Shown here piece after piece: positions 9,560 to 18,994 of a stretch of 64,000 nt of DNA. The notes under the pieces were generated by a model that was not told where the DNA came from, ran no database searches, and saw nothing but the letters and a program-made list of their open reading frames with translations. The translations under genes were made by a program, and so were the position numbers. The DNA comes from Dolichospermum sp. LEGE 00240 (GTDB lineage Bacteria; Cyanobacteriota; Cyanobacteriia; Cyanobacteriales; Nostocaceae), in assembly GCF_015207875.1 (NCBI RefSeq), contig NZ_JADEVZ010000010.1, forward strand, positions 35,170-99,169, given 5' to 3'. Position 1 is the first letter of the stretch. The number at the start of each line of letters is the position of its first letter.

Positions 9560-10149
9560 GTTTGCTGCTCTTTAAGTCAACGTTCTGATGAACAATGAAG
9601 GATGAAATTACTTACATCTTCATCTTTTGTCCTTCAGCTTTAGTAATAATCTCTGCTGAGATGATGCTCGATTGCAGTTCCATACCTTGGCCAAGTCATG
9701 AGTTTAGTATATCCTTGGATGGTTTTCTCCATGAGACTCCACAAGACAACTTCTACTTATGGTTGGGATTGGGAATTGATGATTGGTGAGTGGGGAAAAT
9801 GGGCAAAAGTTTCGCCATTAAGTCATCAAACAAGACAAACTAGTACCGCAAGGCGGAAGTCAAAAGTCAAAAGTCAAAAGTCAAAACTAATACTGAGCAA
9901 GCTTTTTGGCGATTGATAATGGTTGATTTATTTACGCCGTGTTGTACTAGCCGCTTCCAGGTTAGCAACGGTTGTCTATTGTATCCAAATTGTCTGATTT
10001 TCTGCCCTTGGTTGCTGTTGTAAATTTGTCAATTGGAGGGAGTTGTGATTTTGGACTACAAGCCTCGATGGTAGATATGACAGTTATCAATCTGTCCATC
10101 GGAGGACTTGAATTGAACATCCAAAATCTAGAGTTGAGTTGTTTGTTAG
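9560..10149. other. ndhA-gltA intergenic region
   Basis: About 590 bp. It contains the ndhA promoter (not resolved) and, at 9840-9950, a complete copy of the CTAGTACCGC inverted-repeat element. Short open frames here (for example 9595-9789, 9698-9916, 9972-10208) lack motifs and cross repeat sequence, so none is called a gene. Also visible are two copies of the phrase TCAATTGGAGG/TCCATCGGAGG around 10027-10105, which look like drifted duplicates. Confidence 0.55.
9840..9950. mobile_element. MITE-like element, CTAGTACCGC family, copy 1
   Basis: 111 bp bounded by CTAGTAC and its inverse GTACTAG, with GGCGG/CGCC matching just inside each end. The interior includes four AGTCAAA heptamers. A 90-bp relative with the same ends and the same right half (GGTTGATTTATTTACGCCGT versus GGTTGGTTTATTTACGCCGT) is at 54761-54850. 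No coding capacity, so any mobility would need a transposase in trans. Confidence 0.75.
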
Positions 10150-11286
10150 TTAACGTTGGTCAATGGGAGTGTAAGCGACTTCATGACGACCGTTATAAAT
10201 TTGGGTAGGACGGAAAATCCGGTTTTCTACCAGTTGTTCTTTCCAGTGTGCTAACCAACCAGCTACACGAGCGATCGCAAATACTGGTGTAAACAAGTCC
10301 GTAGGAATTCCCATCTTCCTATACACTAAACCGGAATAAAAGTCAACATTAGGATAAATCCCTTTGCCACCTAGTTTTTCCGAAACTACCCGTTCCATTT
10401 CTACGGCAATTTCATAGTATTCGTCGTAGCCAAATTTCTCAAACAACTGCTCTGCCAAGCCTTGTAAGATTGTCGCACGGGGATCTTTGACTTTGTAGAC
10501 ACGATGCCCAAAGCCCATAATTTTAGCTTTGCGTTTGAGAAGATCATCCACATAAGGGACAACATTCTCTACAGAACCGATCGCTTCCAACATCTGAATT
10601 ACTTCTTCATTCGCTCCACCGTGCAATGGACCACCCAATGTACCTACAGCACTAGCAACGACAGCATAGGGATCAGTTAATGTAGAAGCTGTGACTCTTG
10701 CACTAAAGGTAGAAGCATTCATTGTATGCTCAACATGAAGAATTAAGCAGATATCAAAGATTTTGGCTGCTAAAGGATCAGGTTCTTTCTCGTTGAGCAT
10801 ATACAGGAAGTTAGCCGCATAGCCTAAATCATCTCTAGGCTTAACTGGGTCATTACCTTCTCGCATTAACTGGAATGCTGCTACCATTGTGGGAATAGTC
10901 GCTATTAAACGCACAGCCGCAGTCCGAATATAGACCGGATTATGTAAATCCCGACGAGAATAGAATAAACCTAAAGCAGCAGCCGAGGCTTGAAGTGCAT
11001 CCATCGGATGACCACTTTCAGGGAAACATTTCATCATGTCCCGAATGCGGTATTTGATGCGTCTGTGGAAGAGAACTTCATGCTCAAATGCTTTTAGTTC
11101 TTCCTCGTTTGGTAATTCACCCCAAATCAACAGATATGCAGTTTCTAGGAATGTACTTTTTTCGGCTAATTCCTCAATCCTGATACCACGATATTCTAGA
11201 ATTCCTTTCTGCCCGTCTACATAACTAATACTCGACTGGGCTGCGGGAATGCCTTCTAAACCAGGCTTGTATTCGCATACCGTCAT
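10150..11286 (-). CDS. gltA: citrate synthase
   Basis: Condenses oxaloacetate and acetyl-CoA to citrate, feeding 2-oxoglutarate to nitrogen assimilation. The fold-defining segments are present: GGPLHGGANEEV and MGFGHRVYKVKDPRA with the active-site histidines, and NVDFYSGLVYRKMGIP with the catalytic aspartate. The C-terminal RVAGWLAHWKEQ is typical of bacterial type II/short citrate synthases. At 378 residues it is full length. It stands alone, with sixA upstream in the same orientation after an 87-bp gap. Confidence 0.95.
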   Translation of the reverse strand: MTVCEYKPGLEGIPAAQSSISYVDGQKGILEYRGIRIEELAEKSTFLETAYLLIWGELPNEEELKAFEHEVLFHRRIKYRIRDMMKCFPESGHPMDALQASAAALGLFYSRRDLHNPVYIRTAAVRLIATIPTMVAAFQLMREGNDPVKPRDDLGYAANFLYMLNEKEPDPLAAKIFDICLILHVEHTMNASTFSARVTASTLTDPYAVVASAVGTLGGPLHGGANEEVIQMLEAIGSVENVVPYVDDLLKRKAKIMGFGHRVYKVKDPRATILQGLAEQLFEKFGYDEYYEIAVEMERVVSEKLGGKGIYPNVDFYSGLVYRKMGIPTDLFTPVFAIARVAGWLAHWKEQLVENRIFRPTQIYNGRHEVAYTPIDQR

Positions 11287-11373
11287 GGCAACACCATTTA
11301 CTTTGTAAAATATCTGCTCACGCTAACTCACCAGAGACTATTTTCACCACAATAATTGCAGATGCAACAACTA

Positions 11374-11868
11374 TTACAGCAGGTACTTGGGTGGTGTCAA
11401 CCAAAACATTTGACTACGACCCCAAGCTGAACCATCATCTGGTAGTTTTATTCCCATCATACCTGCTTTTTTGAGGATGAGGCTCTCTTTTGCTTCTCCC
11501 CACAGGAGAATTTCTGCCCAATGGCTTAAACTAGGCTCATGACCGACTAATGCTAGTTTGGTTTTCTGGGGATATTTTCTGGGTTGAAGCCATTCTTGCC
11601 ACCAATTTTGAATATTACCATCAAAGCTCAGATGATCTGATGTTTCTAATTGGGAACTCAGTCCAGCCGCAATGAGTATTTCTGCTGTTTGATAAGCGCG
11701 AATTAGGGGACTAGTGAGAATGAGATCAAAGTGTAATTCTAGCTGTGCCAATCTTTGAGCGACTTTCTCGGTTTTTTGTCTTCCTTCTGGGGTGAGTTGT
11801 CGTTCTTCGTCTTTTAGTTGCGGTTGATGTTCTTCGGCGATACCATGACGAATTAAGTAGAGTTCCAT
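11374..11868 (-). CDS. sixA: phosphohistidine phosphatase SixA family
   Basis: Histidine phosphatase (phosphoglycerate-mutase-like) superfamily protein of 164 residues. The catalytic RHG triad is at residues 7-9 (LYLIRHGIAEEH), the second arginine region in LTSPLIRAYQTAEIL, and the second catalytic histidine in LVGHEPSLSHWAEIL. SixA removes phosphate from phosphohistidine in HPt domains in enterobacteria; the substrate in cyanobacteria is not known to me. Confidence 0.88.
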   Translation of the reverse strand: MELYLIRHGIAEEHQPQLKDEERQLTPEGRQKTEKVAQRLAQLELHFDLILTSPLIRAYQTAEILIAAGLSSQLETSDHLSFDGNIQNWWQEWLQPRKYPQKTKLALVGHEPSLSHWAEILLWGEAKESLILKKAGMMGIKLPDDGSAWGRSQMFWLTPPKYLL

Positions 11869-11941
11869 GTTTTTAGTTGGGTGTTTTTATATTATTTTTG
11901 TTTCGCGCAAAGACGCAAAGAAGAGGGTAAAATTAGTAATT

Positions 11942-12562
11942 TCATAAAATCTTTGGATACCGTGAAAGTCTATTTCTTATATCTCTAGCTAATTGATCAA
12001 ATGTTTTACAAATTACTTTGCGTGAGTCTACTACAACTCTATTTAAATACCATTTCAATCTAGCTTTTTCAAGCTCACTAAGAAATTCATCTCTACCTAT
12101 AACAAGAATACCTTGATATTCTATATTCTCAGTTCCAAAAATAGAACGAAATTGAGAAGTATTCTTAACATCATCAATTTTCCAAAACCAATCAATGATT
12201 TGACTAAATCCATCTTTAAATCTATGCGACCACTCTGATGTACTTCTTTCTTTGTTGATAAAAATACTATCTTTTGTAGCATCTTCAAATTCAATAAAAC
12301 AGTAAATATTATTGACACAATCACCAACAACTAAATCGGCTCTAAAATCTCCAAATAATGTAAATTCATGTTTTATTTGGTTGCAAAAGTTATCAGGAGC
12401 ATACCACCCAATACAGGCTGATAAATGTGGTCTTTCTTTGAAAAAAGGAAGTATATCCTTCCGTTCATTTAATTCCTTATTATTACGCAGTAGATTTTCA
12501 AATTCCTCAAGTTCAACCCAACACTGTTTAATATCTATATCAAAAGAATCTAGACCTCTCAT
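11942..12562 (-). CDS. Shedu-like (DUF4263) nuclease domain protein
   Basis: A 206-residue protein that I read as a Shedu/SduA-type PD-(D/E)XK protein. An N-terminal helix with LPFFKERPHL matches the usual start of the domain. The core FGDFRADLVVGD (D76), followed after a strand by FIEFEDATKDSIF (E91, E93), resembles the nuclease metal site. Then come FSQIIDWFWKI, the strand GILVIGRDEF and a C-terminal CKTFDQLARDI like the TYDeL segment of this family. The canonical E-x-K lysine is not at its usual place (EFE instead), so catalysis may be altered, or K97 may serve. Shedu proteins act as anti-phage nucleases. Its start overlaps the preceding gene's stop by 4 bp (ATGA), so the two are translationally coupled. 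Activity is inference. Confidence 0.68.
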   Translation of the reverse strand: MRGLDSFDIDIKQCWVELEEFENLLRNNKELNERKDILPFFKERPHLSACIGWYAPDNFCNQIKHEFTLFGDFRADLVVGDCVNNIYCFIEFEDATKDSIFINKERSTSEWSHRFKDGFSQIIDWFWKIDDVKNTSQFRSIFGTENIEYQGILVIGRDEFLSELEKARLKWYLNRVVVDSRKVICKTFDQLARDIRNRLSRYPKIL

Positions 12563-13794
12563 ACTTTAGCCTTTTCTAATAATCCATATAACATTTCAAT
12601 CCGTTTGTAATTAACTATATCAATAATAGTTACTTTTTTGGATTGAACTTCAAAAATGATTCGATATATTCCTACCTTGGCAATAAAATCATTATCTGAG
12701 CTTGAATTCAGTTGAGAAACTTCAATTTCTGAACAATCAGGAAATTTTTCTAGACAACTAATAGCATGACTAATCTTGTATTTCTCTTGAGTTGGTAAAG
12801 TATCAAGTGCTATTTGTGCGTTATCATCTAAAACTATTTCATTTTTGTTTGGCTGTTGATTTTTAGAGTCAGTAGAAAAATCGCAAGACTCATCAGATAA
12901 GTGTTGAACTTCATTGAAAAAATTAGTTCCTCCTTCTACTTTTTCCAATGTGTGCTTAATCTTTGCAAATATTTCATCTTTTTTTTCTGTTGGTTCGTCG
13001 TTTAACACAGAAACTAATATTTCTTGAAATTTCTGATTCCTTTGTGCTGTAGTTTCCTGAGTATTTTCGGTCATACTAACCATAATTTGCCCGAAAACCT
13101 GTAAAATTGCTATTTCTTCAGTTATATGAGAAATCCATTCTATCAATAACTTAACAACCAAAATTATAAACGTAGGTAAAACCTCCGAATCTAGCTTCTG
13201 AATATAACCGTGAGCCAGACGATTGCGCTTTTCTAGGTAAGCTTGAATACTATCAAATTCAGAAATTGATAACTCTCCCAAAGAGTACATTGATCTTAGC
13301 AATTTTATGAATGGTAAACGTTCAATAGGAATTGATACATCCAATGATCTTTTTCTTAATGCTCCTTCAAAAATACTCCAGAGAAAAAGAAAAGCAGGTT
13401 CAATATTATTATTTTCAATAAGCTTGCTAACTTGACTAAAATGGTCAACTATTTCTTCCCAGGAAGGTAGTTCTTCCGATGTTCCTGGTAATGATTCTGC
13501 TTGTATATCTTCAAGTGTTACCAATAAAAAACGCCAGCCTGGATGTCTACTTACTTCTTCTGCTACAGATTGTAACTGCTCAACTGAAACTGGACTAATG
13601 CTGGTTTTTACTTCAATTATTAAACCAGATTCATTTTCATTCTTCGTAGCCAGAATATCGGGTTGATAATTATCCAAATCAAACGGTAATTGATCTGCTT
13701 TCGGGTTTTGTATAACAGTAAATCCTTGATCACGATACTGCTTGATCAAAGATTCAACTTTATCATCATGTAAACTTTTAGTATTGTCTATCAT
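12559..13794 (-). CDS. REase_AHJR-like nuclease / HEPN-like / RelE-like fusion protein
   Basis: A 411-residue three-part protein. Residues 1-100 form a PD-(D/E)XK nuclease-like domain of the AHJR type: QPDILATKN (D46), then GLIIEVKTS with E61 and K63. Residues 130-225 are helical and contain EKRNRLAHG (R190, N191, H195), the R-N-x3-H signature of HEPN-type RNases. A polar linker (240-320) follows. Residues 325-411 look like a RelE/ParE toxin fold, with ALDTLPTQEKYKIS and AKVGIYRIIFEVQSKKVTI (compare the family's vGdyRviyev). Both ends overlap neighbours by 4 bp (ATGA), placing it in the centre of a coupled operon between a RusA-like gene and a Shedu-like gene. An internal ATG near residue 241 has no good ribosome site, so a separate short product is possible but unsupported. 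Confidence 0.72.
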   Translation of the reverse strand: MIDNTKSLHDDKVESLIKQYRDQGFTVIQNPKADQLPFDLDNYQPDILATKNENESGLIIEVKTSISPVSVEQLQSVAEEVSRHPGWRFLLVTLEDIQAESLPGTSEELPSWEEIVDHFSQVSKLIENNNIEPAFLFLWSIFEGALRKRSLDVSIPIERLPFIKLLRSMYSLGELSISEFDSIQAYLEKRNRLAHGYIQKLDSEVLPTFIILVVKLLIEWISHITEEIAILQVFGQIMVSMTENTQETTAQRNQKFQEILVSVLNDEPTEKKDEIFAKIKHTLEKVEGGTNFFNEVQHLSDESCDFSTDSKNQQPNKNEIVLDDNAQIALDTLPTQEKYKISHAISCLEKFPDCSEIEVSQLNSSSDNDFIAKVGIYRIIFEVQSKKVTIIDIVNYKRIEMLYGLLEKAKV

Positions 13795-14198
13795 AAGTAT
13801 TTTTCCAATGTTTGAGATTCACTTACTTTGACATAAACACACTCTTCGCCAATGATGACACCTTCCTGTAATAATAAAGGTAAATTTGTTATATCAATTG
13901 GCTCAGATAAAAACCGACGATGACTCTCTACATCTGATATTAGTCCATCATCTTCATAAACTAACTCATTGAGTGCATCCTGAATGGGTTTAATAATGTT
14001 ATCGGTGTCAGGTGGACTATCATCACAAAGATAAATTAGCGTTAACTGTAAATTAACATTTTTAATTGGACTGCCACCTGTCCAAACCTTTTGAGCTTCA
14101 GAACGAACAAAAGTTTTCCATTCATTACGTCCTTTTGATTTTCCTTGTAATGAAACAGGCCGCTTGCGAATGAGAAGTTCAAAATATATTATTGACAT
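13791..14198 (-). CDS. RusA-like Holliday junction resolvase family protein
   Basis: A 135-residue protein with the RusA signature: PPDTDNIIKPIQDALNELVY followed by EDDGLISDVESHRRF, where the spaced aspartates bind metal. RusA enzymes cut four-way DNA junctions and are common in prophages, but also in some cyanobacterial accessory operons. The N-terminal strand IIYFELLIRKRPVSLQGK is typical too. The start overlaps nothing upstream; the stop overlaps the next gene's start by 4 bp. No phage structural gene is nearby, so a role in a defence or repair operon is more likely than a prophage remnant. That is inference from context. Confidence 0.75.
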   Translation of the reverse strand: MSIIYFELLIRKRPVSLQGKSKGRNEWKTFVRSEAQKVWTGGSPIKNVNLQLTLIYLCDDSPPDTDNIIKPIQDALNELVYEDDGLISDVESHRRFLSEPIDITNLPLLLQEGVIIGEECVYVKVSESQTLEKYL

Positions 14199-14232
14199 TC
14201 CCAGTCCATCTCTTGATTATAACTTAATAAAC

Positions 14233-14493
14233 TTACAGCACTTTCCACCACTTACTCCTCAAGTCTTGGGTGTATCTCAAAATTGTACTAAATTTATACC
14301 TGTTTCTTTGACTATATAGTTTCAAAAATAAATCAAATAAGTCAAGTTGATAGCCGTACTGTATAGCTAGAGTATCAACAATAACGGTAGAGATGTGCTT
14401 ATCCCTATAGTTGATCATTTGGCTAAATCTGTACTGAAAATTATCTGAAAATGAAATATTCAACTCATCATGGCGATCGCCTAACTTGTACAA
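14233..14493 (-). CDS. small hypothetical protein upstream of the nuclease operon
   Basis: An 86-codon open frame that ends 34 bases before the RusA-like gene, in the same orientation. The sequence is rich in Tyr, Arg and Asp (for example NFQYRFSQMINYRDKH) and matches nothing I recognise. It could be the true first cistron, a remnant, or a chance frame in the leader of the operon. The divergent ABC gene starts 47 bases away, so this stretch also has to carry both promoters, which argues against a gene. Confidence 0.3.
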   Translation of the reverse strand: MYKLGDRHDELNISFSDNFQYRFSQMINYRDKHISTVIVDTLAIQYGYQLDLFDLFLKLYSQRNRYKFSTILRYTQDLRSKWWKVL

Positions 14494-14540
14494 TAAAAGA
14501 TAGATTGTTGCGAATTGTATAGTTAAGGATTATAGCTGTC

Positions 14541-15560
14541 ATGACTGCCGCTGTTTTGATCGAAAATCTTAAAAAAAGCTACGGTAATGTAGTTGCAGTC
14601 CAGGATGTTTCCTTTCAAGTCCAACCTGGAGAAATCTTTGGGTTACTTGGACCTAACGGGGCGGGGAAAACGACCACTCTCCGGGCTTTATGCACCCTAA
14701 CAACGCCTGATACTGGGAAAATTGAAGTTTCTGGCATTTCCGTCTTAAAGCACCCCAAATTAGCTAGGCAAAAGCTGGGTTATGTAGCCCAAGAGGTAGC
14801 TTTGGATAAGGTGCTAACTGGACGGGAGTTACTACAGTTACAAGCGGCGCTGTATCACCTTCCTGGTGCGGTGATTAAACAGCGAATTAATACTATTTTG
14901 GATTTGCTGGGGTTACAAGAATACGCAGATAAAAAAACTGGAACTTATTCCGGTGGTTTACGCAAACGGCTAGATTTAGCGGCTGGTTTACTTCATGCGC
15001 CGGATGTGTTGGTATTAGATGAACCAACGGTAGGATTGGATATTGAAAGTCGGGTTGTAGTCTGGAATTTCTTGCGGCAATTACGGGCTGGGGGAACTAC
15101 TGTGGTAATTACCAGTCATTATTTAGAAGAAGTTGATGCTTTAGCTGACAGGGTGGCAATTATTGATAGAGGTTTAGTTATTGCTAATGGTACACCTTCT
15201 CAGTTAAAAGATCAGGTGGGGGGCGATCGCATCACCTTGAGAATCCGTGAATTTTCACCTCTAGAAGAAGCCGAAACCGCCAAAAACCTGTTAGCAGCCT
15301 TACCTTTTGTCCAAGAAATCATCATCAATAGCGCCCAGGGTAACTCCCTAAATTTGGTAGTTACACCGCAAAATGACGTTTTAATCACGATTCAACAGGT
15401 GTTAAATCATGCCAATTTACCAATTTTTGGTATCGCTCAATCTCGTCCTAGTTTAGATGATGTTTACCTAGCAGCCACCGGAAAAACCTTAATGGATGCG
15501 GAATTAGCCGCTGTAGCTAATCGTGATCCTAAAGCGGAGAAAAAGCAAAATATGAGATAG
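14541..15560 (+). CDS. ABC transporter ATP-binding protein, DrrA/CcmA-like
   Basis: A 339-residue ATPase of the multidrug/export ABC-2 type. Walker A GPNGAGKT is near residues 37-44, the signature YSGGLRKRL near 136-144, and Walker B VLVLDEPTVGLD near 156-167. A C-terminal extension of about 100 residues, including the GIAQSRPSLDDVYLAATGK element, is characteristic of the daunorubicin-resistance (DrrA) subfamily. The partner ABC-2 membrane protein is not adjacent: the next gene is a CheW. So the substrate is unknown and the permease must be elsewhere. Confidence 0.88.
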   Translation: MTAAVLIENLKKSYGNVVAVQDVSFQVQPGEIFGLLGPNGAGKTTTLRALCTLTTPDTGKIEVSGISVLKHPKLARQKLGYVAQEVALDKVLTGRELLQLQAALYHLPGAVIKQRINTILDLLGLQEYADKKTGTYSGGLRKRLDLAAGLLHAPDVLVLDEPTVGLDIESRVVVWNFLRQLRAGGTTVVITSHYLEEVDALADRVAIIDRGLVIANGTPSQLKDQVGGDRITLRIREFSPLEEAETAKNLLAALPFVQEIIINSAQGNSLNLVVTPQNDVLITIQQVLNHANLPIFGIAQSRPSLDDVYLAATGKTLMDAELAAVANRDPKAEKKQNMR

Positions 15561-15628
15561 AGAAAATAGAGAATAGGATTTACGCATTGACAAGATTCCC
15601 CAAATATGCGAGGTAAATTTTATCCCTT

Positions 15629-15692
15629 GTAGGGTGCGTCAGACACGATATTTTGACAAAAAAACAGATTCCCTCTATCTGACGCACCCTAC
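15629..15692. repeat. 15-bp perfect inverted repeat (GTAGGGTGCGTCAGA family)
   Basis: Arms GTAGGGTGCGTCAGA (15629-15643) and TCTGACGCACCCTAC (15678-15692) enclose 34 bases. This would form a strong hairpin after the ABC ATPase gene. The arm is of a type widely dispersed in Nostocales genomes, so it is more likely a repeat element than a dedicated terminator; no T-run follows. Confidence 0.7.
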
Positions 15693-15787
15693 TCAATAAG
15701 TTATTCCCAAAGCCGAAAACGACGCAATTTCGTTCATTCATATCATGGTAAATTAGTGAGCGTGCGTAAGTCCTATAATATTTATTT

Positions 15788-16285
15788 ATGAAAAAGTTGC
15801 AAATTGACTTTAACCATCAAGCCATACATAATAGTCGAGAAGATGGCTATCTCAAATTTCAACTTAATCAACAAACTGGTGCTGTTTTATCCATTGCTCA
15901 TACGCAGGAAGCAATTATTGTACCTGTGACATCGGTTACGGCTATTCCGAATATGCCTGCTTGTATATTAGGATTGATGAATTGGCGCAGTCATATAATT
16001 TGGGTGGTTGATTTACCGAGGATGTTTAATCTAGAATGTCTTGACCACCGATTGCGTCAGTATAATATTATTGTTATTCAAATAGAATCAATGATTTTAG
16101 GTTTAGTTGTTCAAGAAATTAAAGGTACAACCAAGTTTATCGCTGATGATATCCGTTCTCCTGTGGGACAAGTAGCATCTAGTTTAGTACCTTACTTATG
16201 TGGTTGTGTGGTACAACAAGAAGAAATTTTATTGGTATTAAATGCAGTACATATTTTAAGTTCAGATGTTTTTTGTATTAACTAA
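15788..16285 (+). CDS. CheW-like adaptor (PixI/HmpC type)
   Basis: A 165-residue single CheW domain. Conserved features are the hydrophobic core AIIVPVTSVTAIPNMPACILGLMNWR and IIWVVDLPRM, then VVQEIKGTTKFIADDI and the closing segment EEILLVLNA (the long first stretch is cited by key residues I44-P60 only). CheW couples chemoreceptors to CheA. It is the first gene of a CheW-MCP-CheA set. The order matches the second half of the pixGHIJL/hmpABCDE-type clusters that control type IV pilus motility or hormogonium development; the CheY-like genes that usually precede it are absent here. Confidence 0.85.
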   Translation: MKKLQIDFNHQAIHNSREDGYLKFQLNQQTGAVLSIAHTQEAIIVPVTSVTAIPNMPACILGLMNWRSHIIWVVDLPRMFNLECLDHRLRQYNIIVIQIESMILGLVVQEIKGTTKFIADDIRSPVGQVASSLVPYLCGCVVQQEEILLVLNAVHILSSDVFCIN

Positions 16286-16344
16286 TAATTAATACTCAAA
16301 GAAAGTGGTAACTTTTTATTTTATAGATGTGGTGCGAGGAATAT

Positions 16345-18975
16345 ATGTTGAATAAGACTGATATCAAACAAAGTAGCAATTCTCAAAATCAAGCATCTTT
16401 AATTTCTCCAACTAAAGTTGTTGATAATAGAGGAAAAAGTTCCAGTGATCAGAGGTCTTGGTATGAGAGATTAGAATATTTGCGACAATTTAAGTTAAGT
16501 ACCAAATCTATAATTTTGTCTATCACTATTGCTATTGGTACTTTACCAGTTGTGGGAACTGGGGCGATCGCTTATATGTTTGGTAGTCAGTTAATTACAA
16601 AGCAAATTATTACATCCCAAGAAAATACAGCAATTAATTTAAGTGATAAAGTTAATAACTTTATTGGACAACGCTATGGAGATATTCAGATCCTATCTAA
16701 TATATCTTTTTCAAGTCCGATGCAAGATACAGAAAAAGCAATAGCAGAAAAATCTAGGCAAATATCGAAAGTTGATCCCAGCACAATTAATATAGAAACA
16801 CAAGTCTCCTTAGATAGCTTGATCAAAAATAGTCATGTTTATGATAGTGTAGCCATATTTGATCTGAATGGACAAGTGATGATGCAATCATCAGGAGAAT
16901 CTTTAAGTCCAGAAAAACAACTTATCTATTTTCAAGAGGTAGTTAAACAAAATACTCCTATTATTAGTCAACCAGAAATAGTTGAAAATATCGGTACAGT
17001 GATTTATATAGCTGCACCAATTAAGGATGCAGTGGAGGGTAATACTATTGGTATAGTCAGAACCCGTATACCTCTGAAGGCTTTAAAAAAAGTAATACAA
17101 AATTATATAGATAAGAATCATCAATATTATTTTTTAGATGCAGCAGGAAAAATTTTAATTAGTTCCTATCAAGATATATTTGGTGAAAAACTCGTAAATA
17201 TATATCCGAGTTTAACAAATGTTTTGAATACCAAAAATATTGATACATTTACAGCCATTGCCAAAAATAATCAAAACCAGCAACTTATTACTTATATACC
17301 ATTTTCCAAGATATCAGGTTTACCAGAGAGCAAGTGGCAATTAATCATAGAAAAAGATACAGCGATCGCCTTTAAGCAACAAAGAGAATTTTTAACCTTA
17401 ACTGCTAGTACAACATCATTAATTGCATTATTAATGACGTTGCTTGTAGCTTGGTTAAGTCAGCGGATTAATGCTAAAATTGCGAATACGTCTATAGGAA
17501 AAGCTCAGGAAATTCAAGAGCAAATACATCTAAGCGTAGTCAACAAACAAGAAGATCAAGAAAGAGAAATTGAATGGCTAAAATTACTGCTAGAGGTGAC
17601 TAGAAAAATTCGGCTAAATCTTCAGTCCGAAGCTATTTATCAAACAGCAATTTCTGAAGTTATTCATGTTCTCAAAGCAGATAGAGTCATCGTTTATAAA
17701 CTCCATCGGAAAACGCAATCTGTCAAAGTAATTGCTGAATCGGTACTTGATGATTGTCAAAAAATGCTCGGTGTCTATAACAATGATTCTCACTGGCGAG
17801 AACTTGGGAAAAGTAATCAATTTGAGGCCATATCAAACATTAAACAAGAGGTAAATTTAACCAGTAGTTATATCGAATGGTTAAAGAAATTTTCTGTACA
17901 AAGTAGTTTAACAGCACCGATTTTAAGTCATGGAGAAATTCAAGGATTCTTGATTGCTCATCATTGTCATCATCCTCATGTTTGGCAAGTTGGAGAAATT
18001 AATTTTTTAACCCAAATTGCTACACAAATTGGCTATGCTTTAGAACAATCTCATCTGCTAGTAGAGATCAGAAAATTGAAAGCTCATAGTCAAACAAATA
18101 TTCATCAAGACTCTCTAGAAATCCAGAATTTCCAGGATAGTATTCAGCCAATTGTCAATCAAATTCAACAAGCTATTAGTGAAGTAAATGTTTATTTAGA
18201 AAAATTCACCACAGAGGCAATTATAGAACCTGAAAAAATGCACCAAAGCTTAGAAACTATTGAAAATATGACCATTGCTATTCAATCTATCGCTGATATA
18301 GCACAGCAAGCTGTCACCATTGCTAATGATGCTAACCATACAGCCACTAAAACTGGAGCAGATATGGATTTAACACTGGAAAATATTTTCTGTGTCCAAG
18401 AAACAGTTGATGAAGTTACTAAAAAAGTAAGACGTTTAGGGGACTCTTCTCAACAAATTTCCTGTGTGGTTTCTATAATCAATCAAATTTCCATGCAAAC
18501 TAATTTATTAGCAATTAATGCGGGAATTGAAGCTGCAAGAGCCGGAGAGGAAGGTCAAGGTTTTGCCGTGGTAGCTGAAGAAGTTGGCGAATTAGCCGCC
18601 AGAAGTGCCGCCGCTACTCAAGAAATTGAGGAAATAATTGTCAAAATCCAACGAGAAACAGGTGAAGTATTAAAAACAATGACAACGGGAACTAATCAAG
18701 TTACCCAAAGCAGGAATATTATTGAAAAGGCCAAAGATAATTTACGACAAATTGTTGATGTATCCCAGCAAGTAGATACCTTAGTCCGGTTAATTTTAAG
18801 TTCTACTCAATCTCAAGTTCAAACATCACAAATTGTGAGTCAAACTATTAAGGATATTACTCTGGCATTAGCACGTAATACTCATAATTCGCGTCAAGTT
18901 TCCCAATCGTTACAAACAGCAGTAGATATTTCTCAAGAGTTAAAAGATACTATTGAGACTTTCCCTTTTAATTAA
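16345..18975 (+). CDS. methyl-accepting chemotaxis protein with GAF domain (PixJ/HmpD type)
   Basis: Membrane chemoreceptor of about 876 residues. A cytoplasmic start is followed by helix 1 near residues 55-80 ([18 protein letters not shown]), a periplasmic or lumenal dCache-like sensor region to about 355, and a second membrane helix near 360-378. Then come a GAF domain of the cyanobacteriochrome-like lineage (about 420-570) and a methyl-accepting signalling hairpin. The tip [20 protein letters not shown] is canonical for CheA/CheW binding. In the GAF domain the usual Cys-His of the bilin-binding motif is replaced by TSSYIEWL, so a covalent bilin is unlikely. I prefer the ATG at 16345, which has GAGG six bases upstream; another in-frame ATG lies at 16327. 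It begins 59 bases after the CheW gene. Confidence 0.88.
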   Translation: MLNKTDIKQSSNSQNQASLISPTKVVDNRGKSSSDQRSWYERLEYLRQFKLSTKSIILSITIAIGTLPVVGTGAIAYMFGSQLITKQIITSQENTAINLSDKVNNFIGQRYGDIQILSNISFSSPMQDTEKAIAEKSRQISKVDPSTINIETQVSLDSLIKNSHVYDSVAIFDLNGQVMMQSSGESLSPEKQLIYFQEVVKQNTPIISQPEIVENIGTVIYIAAPIKDAVEGNTIGIVRTRIPLKALKKVIQNYIDKNHQYYFLDAAGKILISSYQDIFGEKLVNIYPSLTNVLNTKNIDTFTAIAKNNQNQQLITYIPFSKISGLPESKWQLIIEKDTAIAFKQQREFLTLTASTTSLIALLMTLLVAWLSQRINAKIANTSIGKAQEIQEQIHLSVVNKQEDQEREIEWLKLLLEVTRKIRLNLQSEAIYQTAISEVIHVLKADRVIVYKLHRKTQSVKVIAESVLDDCQKMLGVYNNDSHWRELGKSNQFEAISNIKQEVNLTSSYIEWLKKFSVQSSLTAPILSHGEIQGFLIAHHCHHPHVWQVGEINFLTQIATQIGYALEQSHLLVEIRKLKAHSQTNIHQDSLEIQNFQDSIQPIVNQIQQAISEVNVYLEKFTTEAIIEPEKMHQSLETIENMTIAIQSIADIAQQAVTIANDANHTATKTGADMDLTLENIFCVQETVDEVTKKVRRLGDSSQQISCVVSIINQISMQTNLLAINAGIEAARAGEEGQGFAVVAEEVGELAARSAAATQEIEEIIVKIQRETGEVLKTMTTGTNQVTQSRNIIEKAKDNLRQIVDVSQQVDTLVRLILSSTQSQVQTSQIVSQTIKDITLALARNTHNSRQVSQSLQTAVDISQELKDTIETFPFN

Positions 18976-18994
18976 TATTCTCATTTGTTCTGAA

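Noticed and set aside
9595..10208. Several open frames between ndhA and gltA
   Set aside because: They cross a repeat element and heptamers and match nothing; better read as intergenic.
11942..14198. Prophage remnant
   Set aside because: RusA is frequent in phages, but no integrase, structural, lysis or packaging genes lie nearby.
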